Shown here: piece by piece, positions 5,601 through 12,398 of the stretch | Layout of the letters: each line of letters starts with the position of its first letter | Position numbering within the stretch: position 1 is the first letter of the stretch | NCBI GenBank assembly: GCA_900549155.1 | Contig: URNF01000022.1 | Location: 1-23,798 of the forward strand | Direction: 5' to 3' | Length of the DNA: 23,798 bases | Source of the DNA: an uncultured Oscillospiraceae bacterium | Lineage (GTDB): Bacteria > Bacillota > Clostridia > Oscillospirales > Acutalibacteraceae | Translations under genes and position numbers: made by a program | The notes under the pieces: generated by a model | The model's database searches: none | What the model was told of the DNA's origin: nothing | Seen by the model: the letters and a program-made list of their open reading frames with translations, nothing else

Positions 5601-6542
5601 ATGATTACAACGGACAAGCGCAAGGTCGTGCTCATCGGCACGGGTATGGTGGGCATGAGCTATGCCTATGCCCTTTTGAACCAAAACGCCTGCGAGGAGC
5701 TGGTGCTGCTCGATATCGATAAAAAGCGTGCGCAGGGCGAGGCGATGGATTTGAACCACGGGCTGGCGTTTTCCGGCTCGCACATGCGCATCTATGCGGG
5801 CGACTATGACGACTGCCGCGACGCGGACATCGTGGCGATCTGCGCCGGCGTGGCGCAGAAGCAGGGCGAGACGCGGCTGGATCTTCTGCGGCGCAATGAG
5901 GCGGTGTTCCGCTCCATCGTTGAACCGGTGGTGGAATCGGGCTTCAACGGCATTTTCCTTGTTGCCACCAATCCCGTGGACATCATGACGCGCATCACCT
6001 GCGCGCTGTCCGGCTTCAACGCCCGCCGCGTCATCGGCACGGGTACGGCGCTGGACACCGCGCGGCTTCGGTATCTGCTCGGCGAATATTTTTCCGTCGA
6101 CCCCCGCAATGTGCACGCCTATGTCATCGGCGAGCACGGCGACAGCGAATTTGTCCCGTGGTCGCAGGCGATGCTTGCCACCCGCCCTATCACGGATTTC
6201 TGCGCCGACGGTATGTGCGATATGCAGGAGATCCAAAAGCTCGAGGAAGAGGTGCGCAGCGCGGCATATAAGATCATTGAGGCAAAGCGCGCGACCTACT
6301 ATGGCATCGGCATGGCGATGGTGCGCATCACGCGCGCCATCCTCGGCGATGAAAACAGCGTGCTGACCGTCAGCGCCATGCTCGAAAACCACGGACGCGT
6401 GTTTGCGGGCATGCCCTGCATCGTCAACCGCAGCGGTGTGCGCCGTGTGCTGCCGCTGTCGCTCACCGCGGATGAGGAAAAGCGCTTTGCCGCTTCCTGC
6501 GAGACGCTGCGGGAAGCCTATGCGGGACTGCGCGGAGAATAA
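5601..6542 (+). CDS. ldh: L-lactate dehydrogenase
   Basis: A 313-residue NAD-dependent enzyme interconverting pyruvate and L-lactate, the terminal NADH-recycling step of fermentation. Visible motifs: Rossmann loop VLIGTGMVGMSYAYAL at the N-terminus with an acidic residue after the second strand (LLDIDKKR); the active-site loop AGVAQKQGETRLDLL, with Gln at the specificity position (lactate type; malate dehydrogenases carry Arg); NPVDIMT; LDTARLR; and the catalytic His in GEHGDSEFVPWS. Length is normal. The start is the ATG at 5601 with AAAGGAGAG about 7 nt upstream; the frame stays open upstream but without family sequence. It is divergent from the two-component genes and followed by 134 nt with a new promoter for xpt. 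No clear terminator was seen after its stop. Confidence 0.94.
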   Translation: MITTDKRKVVLIGTGMVGMSYAYALLNQNACEELVLLDIDKKRAQGEAMDLNHGLAFSGSHMRIYAGDYDDCRDADIVAICAGVAQKQGETRLDLLRRNEAVFRSIVEPVVESGFNGIFLVATNPVDIMTRITCALSGFNARRVIGTGTALDTARLRYLLGEYFSVDPRNVHAYVIGEHGDSEFVPWSQAMLATRPITDFCADGMCDMQEIQKLEEEVRSAAYKIIEAKRATYYGIGMAMVRITRAILGDENSVLTVSAMLENHGRVFAGMPCIVNRSGVRRVLPLSLTADEEKRFAASCETLREAYAGLRGE

Positions 6543-6602
6543 AGTGGCAATATACACAAAAAAGACCCCGCCCAAGCAGAATAGATTTTGCAGATAAACC
6601 TC

Positions 6603-6631
6603 TTGATTTCGTCAGAAATATTTGGTATGAT
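6603..6631 (+). promoter_or_regulatory. Promoter of the xpt-nucleoside transporter operon
   Basis: TTGATT (6603-6608), a 17-nt spacer, and TATGAT (6626-6631), with an extended -10 TG at 6623-6624. The predicted start near 6638 leaves a leader of only about 40 nt, too short for a purine riboswitch. The leader contains TTTTCGACTGTTT (6645-6657), repeated exactly at 8630-8642. Confidence 0.65.
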
Positions 6632-6676
6632 GAAAGCAGTTCTTTTTTCGACTGTTTTCGATGGGGAGGGAAACGC

Positions 6677-7249
6677 ATGAAGCTGCTGGAGGAAAAGATC
6701 CGCGCCGAGGGCAAGGTGTTCGAAGGCAACGTGCTCAAGGTGGACAGCTTCCTCAATCACTGCATCGACGTGCGTTTTCTGCAGGAGATCGGCAAGGAAT
6801 TTTTCCGTCTGTTCGGCGACTGCGGCGTGAATAAGATTCTGACCATCGAGGCGTCCGGTATCGGCATCGCCTGTATTGCTGCGCAGTATTTTGACGTGCC
6901 GGTGGTGTTTGCCAAAAAAACGAAGAGTATCAATATCGCGGGTGACGTGTATACGGCGCCCGTGACTTCTTTTACCCGCGGCAAAACGTATGACATTCAG
7001 GTGTCCAAGGCGTTTCTGAGTCCGCAGGACCGCATTCTGATCCTCGACGACTTTCTGGCGGAGGGGAACGCCCTTTTGGGACTGGCGCAGCTGGTTGAGG
7101 ATGCGGGTGCGACCCTGATCGGTGCGGGCATTGTGATCGAAAAAGCATTTCAAAACGGCGCGACGCGTGTGCGCGAGCACGGGATCCGTGTGGAATCTCT
7201 GGCGCGCATTGCGTCGATGGATGTGAAGGACGGCGTGACTTTTTGCTGA
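6677..7249 (+). CDS. xpt: Xanthine phosphoribosyltransferase
   Basis: A 190-residue type I phosphoribosyltransferase that makes XMP from xanthine and PRPP in purine salvage. The length matches Gram-positive Xpt. The PRPP-binding loop is ILILDDFLAEGNALLGL (about residues 120-136), and the N-terminal MKLLEEKIRAEGKVFEGNVLKVDSF pattern and TIEASGIGIACIAA are characteristic of the XPRT family rather than of HPRT or APRT. A GGGGAGGG ribosome site precedes the ATG at 6677. It lies 71 nt upstream of a BMP-type lipoprotein gene, so salvage and uptake of purines are probably expressed together. The spacer contains a small hairpin CGGACA-GGG-TGTCCG (near 7278-7292) without a U-tract. Confidence 0.93.
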   Translation: MKLLEEKIRAEGKVFEGNVLKVDSFLNHCIDVRFLQEIGKEFFRLFGDCGVNKILTIEASGIGIACIAAQYFDVPVVFAKKTKSINIAGDVYTAPVTSFTRGKTYDIQVSKAFLSPQDRILILDDFLAEGNALLGLAQLVEDAGATLIGAGIVIEKAFQNGATRVREHGIRVESLARIASMDVKDGVTFC

Positions 7250-7320
7250 GCGCTGTCCTCTTTCTTTTGGTAACTGCGGACAGGGTGTCCGTGGAAATAT
7301 AAATTTGGGGGAAAAGAAAC

Positions 7321-8604
7321 ATGAAAAAGATCCTGGCAATCGCACTGGCAGTGCTGATGGTACTGTCGCTTGCCGCTTGCGGCAGCAGCAATCAGGGGAA
7401 CACGACGACGAAGAAGGGCGAAAGCGCTGACATTCTGCCGCGCAACGCTGTCTCCTCCGACGTGAAGATCCCGGACGACTTCAAGATCGGTATGATCTGC
7501 CTGCACGACGAGAACTCCACCTATGACAACAACTTCATCTCGGCGCTCAAGAGCGTCAAGGAAGGTCTCGGTCTGAAGGATGAGCAGGTCATCATCGTGA
7601 CCGGCATCGGCGAGGACAACTCCTGCTATGATGCGGCGGTCGACCTGGCGAAGAACAAGGGCTGCAAGGTCATTTTCGCCGACTCCTTCGGTCATGAGTC
7701 CTTTATGAAGCAGGCTGCCAAGGAATATCCGGGCGTGCAGTTCTGCCATGCGACCGGCACTTCCGCGAAGCTCGCCGGCATCGCGAACTTCCACAATGCG
7801 TTTGCTTCCATCTATGAGGGCCGCTACCTCGCCGGCGTTGCCGCAGGTATGAAGCTCAACGAAATGATCAAAGAAGGCAAGATCACGGCGGAAAAAGCGA
7901 TCATCGGCTATGTCGGTGCTTTCACCTATGCCGAAGTGGTTTCCGGCATGACCTCTTTCTACCTCGGTGCGCGCTCCGTTTGCGAATCCGCGACCATGAA
8001 GGTGCGCTACACCGGTTCCTGGTATGACCAGGCAAAAGAGCAGGAAGCTGCGAACTCTCTGATCACCCAGGACGGCTGCGTGCTCATCAGCCAGCATGCC
8101 GACTCCCTCGGCGCTCCGACCGCCTGCGAGCTGGCGAAGGTGCCGAACGTCTCCTATAACGGCAGCACCTATTCCGCCGGCAAGAACACGTTCATCGTGT
8201 CCTCTGCCATCAACTGGGCGCCCTATTTCCGTTACATCATCGAGCAGGTCGCGAAGGGTGAAGCCATCGACGCCGACTGGTGCGGTGACATCGCTTCGAA
8301 CTCCGTCGTGCTGACCGGCATCAACCAGGATGTCGCTGCGGAAGGCACCATCGAGAAGATCAACGAAGTCATCAAGTCGCTGGAAGACGGCTCGCTGCAT
8401 GTGTTCGACACCTCGAAGTTCACTGTTGAGGGCAAGAACCTCACCGAGTATAAGGCAGACGTGGACGGCGACTTCAAGCCGGACACCAACGTTATCCATG
8501 ACGGCTACTTCGACGAGTCCAACGCCGAAAAATTCCGCTCCGCTCCGTATTTTGACATCATCATCGACGGTGTCACCAACCTGAACACCAACTACGGCGA
8601 CTGA
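7321..8604 (+). CDS. BMP-family ABC transporter substrate-binding lipoprotein (nucleoside type)
   Basis: A 427-residue extracytoplasmic lipoprotein. The N-terminus has a signal peptide with lipobox LAAC, the lipidated residue being Cys20, then a Ser/Gly/Lys linker. The mature domain belongs to the BMP/PnrA family (Med/BmpA), with FKIGMICLHDENSTYDNNF, GCKVIFADSFGHE and VSYNGSTYSAGKN-type segments. Family members bind purine nucleosides and deliver them to the membrane complex encoded downstream. It is longer than many BmpA proteins (about 350). Codon choice (AAG, AAC, ATC, TTC, CTC) is visibly more biased than in its neighbours, suggesting high expression, which fits the strong hairpin terminator just after the gene. 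GGGGGAAAAG precedes the ATG. Substrate (nucleoside, possibly guanosine or xanthosine) is inferred from xpt upstream. Confidence 0.9.
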   Translation: MKKILAIALAVLMVLSLAACGSSNQGNTTTKKGESADILPRNAVSSDVKIPDDFKIGMICLHDENSTYDNNFISALKSVKEGLGLKDEQVIIVTGIGEDNSCYDAAVDLAKNKGCKVIFADSFGHESFMKQAAKEYPGVQFCHATGTSAKLAGIANFHNAFASIYEGRYLAGVAAGMKLNEMIKEGKITAEKAIIGYVGAFTYAEVVSGMTSFYLGARSVCESATMKVRYTGSWYDQAKEQEAANSLITQDGCVLISQHADSLGAPTACELAKVPNVSYNGSTYSAGKNTFIVSSAINWAPYFRYIIEQVAKGEAIDADWCGDIASNSVVLTGINQDVAAEGTIEKINEVIKSLEDGSLHVFDTSKFTVEGKNLTEYKADVDGDFKPDTNVIHDGYFDESNAEKFRSAPYFDIIIDGVTNLNTNYGD

Positions 8605-8651
8605 TCCCTGCGGGTTGCGGTTTAGGCACTTTTCGACTGTTTGAAAAACCG

Positions 8652-8689
8652 GCGCAAGGGGAGTATACCGCTCCCCTTGCGCTTTTTTT
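8652..8689 (+). terminator. Intra-operon terminator between lipoprotein and ATPase genes
   Basis: GCGCAAGGGGAG (8652-8663) pairs with CTCCCCTTGCGC (8671-8682), a perfect 12-bp stem with a 7-nt loop, followed by seven T residues (8683-8689). It is a textbook intrinsic terminator only 13 nt before the GTG start of the ATPase gene. Partial read-through would give much more binding protein than membrane complex. Confidence 0.85.
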
Positions 8690-8702
8690 CGGGAGGCTTT
8701 CT

Positions 8703-10238
8703 GTGAACGCTCTGGAACTTAGAAACGTTAGTAAACGGTTTGGCAGTATTCTTGCCAACAGCCATGTCGATCTCACGGTGAAAAAGGGCGAGATCCTTGC
8801 CATCCTCGGTGAGAACGGCAGCGGCAAGACCACGCTGATGAACATGATCTCCGGCATCTATCACCCCGACGAGGGCGAGATCTTCGTGAATGGGGAGCCG
8901 GCGACCATCAGCTCGCCGCGCGATGCCTTCGGCTATAAGATCGGCATGATCCATCAGCATTTCAAGCTGGTGGACGTGTTCACCGCCACGGAAAACATCG
9001 TGTTGGGCATTGACGACGGTCGCCGCTTCAATCTGAAAGAAGCGACAAAGCGCGTCGGCGAAATTGCGGAGAAATACGGCTTTGAGATCGACCCGCGCAA
9101 AAAGGTGTATGCCATGTCGGTGTCCGAAAAGCAGACGGTGGAGATCGTCAAGGTGCTCTACCGCGGCGCGGACATCCTCATTCTGGACGAGCCGACCGCC
9201 GTTCTGACGCCGCAGGAGACGCAAAAGCTGTTTGCGATCCTGCGCCGCATGCGCGACGACGGCAAATCCATCATCATCATCACCCACAAGCTGCACGAGG
9301 TGCTGAGCCTTTCCGACCGCGTGTCGGTGCTGCGCAAGGGGGAATATATCGGCACGGTGCGCACCGCCGAGACCGACGAGGCGGCACTGACCGAAATGAT
9401 GGTCGGCAAAAAGGTCACGCTCAACATCGAGCGCACGACACCGCACGACACCGCCGACCGCCTGATGGTGCACGGGCTGAAGCTGTTTGATCAAAACGGC
9501 AGAGCGGTTCTTGACGACATTGATTTCACCGCGAAAAGCGGCGAAATTCTCGGCATCGCGGGCATCGCCGGTTCGGGACAGCGAGAGCTTCTCGAGGCGA
9601 TCGCGGGTCTGCAGCATCTGTCTGCGGGTGAGATCGTCTATCACAACCCCAAGACCGACAAAGAGGAAAACCTGCGCGACAAGACGCCGACGCAGATCAG
9701 AGAGCTCGGCGTGCGGCTGTCCTTTGTGCCGGAGGACCGTCTCGGCATGGGATTGGTCGGCAACATGGACATCATCGACAACATGATGCTGCGCAGCTAT
9801 AAAAAAGGAAAGTCCGTGTTTGTGGATCGGCAGCCGCCCAAGGAGCTTGCCGAGCACATCATCGAGAGCCTTGAGGTCGTCACCCCCGGCGCGACCACGC
9901 CGGTGCGCCGCCTGTCGGGCGGCAACGTGCAGAAGGTGCTTGTCGGCAGAGAGATCGCCGCGGCGCCGACGGTGCTCATGGCGGCATATCCCGTGCGCGG
10001 ACTGGATATCAATTCCTCATACATCATTTACAACCTGCTCAATCAGCAGAAAGAAAACGGCGTCGCCGTCATTTTCGTCGGCGAGGATCTCGACGTGCTG
10101 ACGGAGCTTTGCGACCGCATCATGGTCATCAATTCCGGCAGAATCACCGGCATTGTGGACGGACGCACCGCCACAAAGGAGCAGCTCGGACTGCTCATGA
10201 CCAAAACGGAGGGAGGGGCAGCGCATGACGAAGCCTGA
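8703..10238 (+). CDS. Nucleoside ABC transporter, double-ATPase subunit (NupA/YufO type)
   Basis: A 511-residue cytoplasmic ATPase with two tandem ABC domains, the form used by BMP/ribose-type importers. The first domain has Walker A GENGSGKTT (residues 36-44), Q-loop MIHQHF, signature-like MSVSEKQ, and Walker B ILILDEPTAVLTPQE. The second domain has a degenerate Walker A GIAGSGQRE, signature RLSGGNVQKV and a Walker B without the usual acidic residue (VLMAAYPVRGLD), as is normal for the asymmetric second domain in this family. The start is GTG at 8703 with GGGAGG about 7 nt upstream. It overlaps the first permease gene by 14 nt, indicating translational coupling. It lies behind a strong terminator after the lipoprotein gene. 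Confidence 0.93.
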   Translation: MNALELRNVSKRFGSILANSHVDLTVKKGEILAILGENGSGKTTLMNMISGIYHPDEGEIFVNGEPATISSPRDAFGYKIGMIHQHFKLVDVFTATENIVLGIDDGRRFNLKEATKRVGEIAEKYGFEIDPRKKVYAMSVSEKQTVEIVKVLYRGADILILDEPTAVLTPQETQKLFAILRRMRDDGKSIIIITHKLHEVLSLSDRVSVLRKGEYIGTVRTAETDEAALTEMMVGKKVTLNIERTTPHDTADRLMVHGLKLFDQNGRAVLDDIDFTAKSGEILGIAGIAGSGQRELLEAIAGLQHLSAGEIVYHNPKTDKEENLRDKTPTQIRELGVRLSFVPEDRLGMGLVGNMDIIDNMMLRSYKKGKSVFVDRQPPKELAEHIIESLEVVTPGATTPVRRLSGGNVQKVLVGREIAAAPTVLMAAYPVRGLDINSSYIIYNLLNQQKENGVAVIFVGEDLDVLTELCDRIMVINSGRITGIVDGRTATKEQLGLLMTKTEGGAAHDEA

Positions 10239-11340
10239 AAAACACACGCGTGAACCGCTTTTTTATGTCAGCAAGCGCAATAATATGTCGCTGAAGACCG
10301 GTATTCTGGTGCGGGCGATCGCGATCCTTTTGGCGCTTGTGGTGTGCGCCGTTGTCGCCAAGGTGCTGACCGGTGACAACCCGCTGTCCATTTTTGCCAC
10401 CGTGGCAAAGGGCGCGTTCGGCACGGGCAGAACGCTCGTCACCATTCACGATGTCGCCATTCTTTTGTGCATCTCCCTTGCGGTGACGCCCGCTTTCCGG
10501 ATGCGCTTTTGGAACACGGGCGCCGAGGGTCAGGTGCTCATCGGCTGTCTGTCGACGGCGGTGTGCATGCTGGTGCTCGGCGGCAAGGTCGCCGATTGGC
10601 TGCTCATCATCATCATGACGGCGGCGGCGATCGTTTCCGGCATGATCTGGGGCATCATTCCCGCATTCTTCAAGGCACAGTGGGGCACGAACGAAACGCT
10701 GTTCACGCTGATGATGAACTATGTGGCAATTCAGCTCATCGAATATTTTCTGAAGATCGCGGACAAGACCGGCTCGAACGTGGTCGGTCCCGAGCTTTTG
10801 AGCCACGGCTGGTTCCCCAATCTGTTCGGCGTGCAGTATCTGCTCAACATCGTCATTGTGGCGATCCTCACGGTGCTGATGTTTATTTATCTCAAATACA
10901 GCAAGCACGGCTATGAAATTTCCGTTGTCGGCGGCAGTGAAAACACCGCGCGGTATATCGGCATCAACGTGAAAAAGGTCATCGTGCGCACGATGGCGCT
11001 GTCGGGCGCCGTGTGCGGCATCGCGGGTCTTTTGCTGGTGGGCGGCTCGTCCCACTCCATCGACTCCAACCTGGCGGACGGCAGAGGCTTCACCGCCATC
11101 ATGGTTTCGTGGCTGGCGAAATTCAATCCGCTGATGATGGTGCTCACCTCGATGCTGCTGGTCTTCATGGCGCGCGGCGCGGATGAAGTGACCTCGAAGT
11201 TCGGTCTCAACAGCGATTTTGCGGACATTCTGACCGGCATTATCCTGTTCTTCATCATCGGCTGCGAATTTTTCATCAACTATGAAGTGCATCTGAATCA
11301 CCGCAAAAAAGCGGCTGCCGTGCAGGAAGGGGAGAACTGA
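10225..11340 (+). CDS. Nucleoside ABC transporter permease 1 (NupB/YufP type)
   Basis: A 371-residue permease of the BPD_transp_2 (ribose/branched-chain amino acid) family. After a short cytoplasmic N-terminus the protein is almost entirely hydrophobic (about 8-10 segments). RMRFWNTGAEGQVLIG (about residues 92-107) is the conserved N-terminal signature of YufP/NupB-like permeases. ENTARYIGINVKKVIVRTMALSGAVCGIAG is the EAA-like coupling-loop region, and GRGFTAIMVSWLAKFNP a typical late segment. The start is the ATG at 10225 with GGGAGGGG upstream, 14 nt inside the end of the ATPase gene. It pairs with the next permease, whose start lies one base after its stop. Confidence 0.92.
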   Translation: MTKPEKHTREPLFYVSKRNNMSLKTGILVRAIAILLALVVCAVVAKVLTGDNPLSIFATVAKGAFGTGRTLVTIHDVAILLCISLAVTPAFRMRFWNTGAEGQVLIGCLSTAVCMLVLGGKVADWLLIIIMTAAAIVSGMIWGIIPAFFKAQWGTNETLFTLMMNYVAIQLIEYFLKIADKTGSNVVGPELLSHGWFPNLFGVQYLLNIVIVAILTVLMFIYLKYSKHGYEISVVGGSENTARYIGINVKKVIVRTMALSGAVCGIAGLLLVGGSSHSIDSNLADGRGFTAIMVSWLAKFNPLMMVLTSMLLVFMARGADEVTSKFGLNSDFADILTGIILFFIIGCEFFINYEVHLNHRKKAAAVQEGEN

Positions 11341-11341
11341 A

Positions 11342-12322
11342 ATGGGCGGAATTATCAACTTTATCCAGCGCGCCATCCTGCAGGGAACGCCGCTTCTGTT
11401 CGGCTCGACCGGCGAAATTCTGACCGAGAAATCCGGCAACCTCAACCTCGGCATCCCCGGCATCATGTATGTCGGCGCGATCTCCGGCGTTATCGGCGGC
11501 TTTTTCTATCAAAGCAGCACGGAATATGTGGACACCTTCCTTGCCATTCTCATTCCGCTTCTCTGCTGTCTTTTCGGTTCGCTTTTGGTGTCGCTGCTCT
11601 ATTGCTTCCTGACGGTGACGCTCAAAGCCAATCAGAACGTGACCGGTCTTGCCATCACCACGTTCGGTGTCGGCTTCGGTAACTTCTTCGGCGGCTCGCT
11701 CATCAAGGTTGTGAAAAGCGATGTGCCGTATCTGGCGCTGGTGGACATCGCCGGTGCATTCAAGACGACGCTGCCCTTTGCGGCGGATATGGGCGAGATC
11801 GGACAACTGTTTTTCTCCTATGGCTTTCTCGTATACCTCGCCGTGATCCTGGCAATCGCCGTCAGCATTTTCTTAAAACGCACGCGCGCGGGACTGCACC
11901 TGCGCTCCGTCGGTGAAAATCCCGCAACGGCGGACGCCGCCGGCATCAATGTCACGCGGTATAAATATGTCGCCACCTGTGTCGGCGGCATGATCGCGGG
12001 GCTCGGCGGTCTGTTCTATGTCATGGACTACAGCAACGGCATCTGGTCCAACAACGGCTTCGGCGACCGTGGCTGGCTGGCGATCGCCATCGTCATTTTC
12101 GCCACCTGGAAGCCCATCATGGCGATCTTCGGCTCCTATCTGTTCGGTGCGCTGTATATTCTTTTCAACTATATCAACGTGCCGATGCAGGTGCTGCCGC
12201 TCATTCAGATGCTGCCCTATGTCGTCACCATTTTGGTGCTCATTGTGGTGAGTATCCGCAAGCGGCGCGAAAATCAGCCGCCCGCAAGTCTCGGACTTTC
12301 CTATTTCCGCGAGGAACGCTGA
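11342..12322 (+). CDS. Nucleoside ABC transporter permease 2 (NupC/YufQ type)
   Basis: A 326-residue integral membrane protein, the second half of the permease heterodimer. The opening FIQRAILQGTPLLFGSTGEILTEKSG followed by NLNLGIPGIMYVGAI is diagnostic of this subunit in BMP-type systems. RSVGENPATADAAGINVTRYKY is the cytoplasmic coupling loop and FGDRGWLAIAIVIFATWKP a conserved late segment. The ribosome site AAGGGGAG lies within the end of the first permease gene; only one base separates the genes. A terminator hairpin follows 10 nt after the stop, so this is the last gene of the xpt-transporter operon. Confidence 0.92.
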   Translation: MGGIINFIQRAILQGTPLLFGSTGEILTEKSGNLNLGIPGIMYVGAISGVIGGFFYQSSTEYVDTFLAILIPLLCCLFGSLLVSLLYCFLTVTLKANQNVTGLAITTFGVGFGNFFGGSLIKVVKSDVPYLALVDIAGAFKTTLPFAADMGEIGQLFFSYGFLVYLAVILAIAVSIFLKRTRAGLHLRSVGENPATADAAGINVTRYKYVATCVGGMIAGLGGLFYVMDYSNGIWSNNGFGDRGWLAIAIVIFATWKPIMAIFGSYLFGALYILFNYINVPMQVLPLIQMLPYVVTILVLIVVSIRKRRENQPPASLGLSYFREER

Positions 12323-12332
12323 TAGGTATATC

Positions 12333-12366
12333 AAAAGGACGACTCCGCAAGGGGTCGTCCTTTTTT
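12333..12366. terminator. Bidirectional terminator between transporter operon and feoAB
   Basis: A 14-bp stem from 12333 to 12364 (5' arm AAAAGGACGACTCC, loop GCAA, 3' arm GGGGTCGTCCTTTT with one G-U pair), closing in a T-run to 12366. The A-run on the left gives a U-tract for minus-strand transcripts. It therefore suits both the plus-strand permease operon and the convergent minus-strand feoAB gene, which ends 33 nt to its right. Confidence 0.85.
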
Positions 12367-12398
12367 ACTCTCTGTAATATGTGATGCGGACTATACTT

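Noticed and set aside
6543..6676. Purine riboswitch upstream of xpt
   Set aside because: No conserved loop-loop or core sequence was found, and the predicted promoter leaves only about 40 nt of leader.
7278..7292. Terminator between xpt and the lipoprotein gene
   Set aside because: The CGGACA/TGTCCG hairpin has no U-tract, so it is unlikely to end transcription; it could be an RNA stability element.
7150..8499. A 449-codon open frame on the minus strand opposite the lipoprotein gene
   Set aside because: Produced by the strong codon bias of the lipoprotein gene; no domain pattern.
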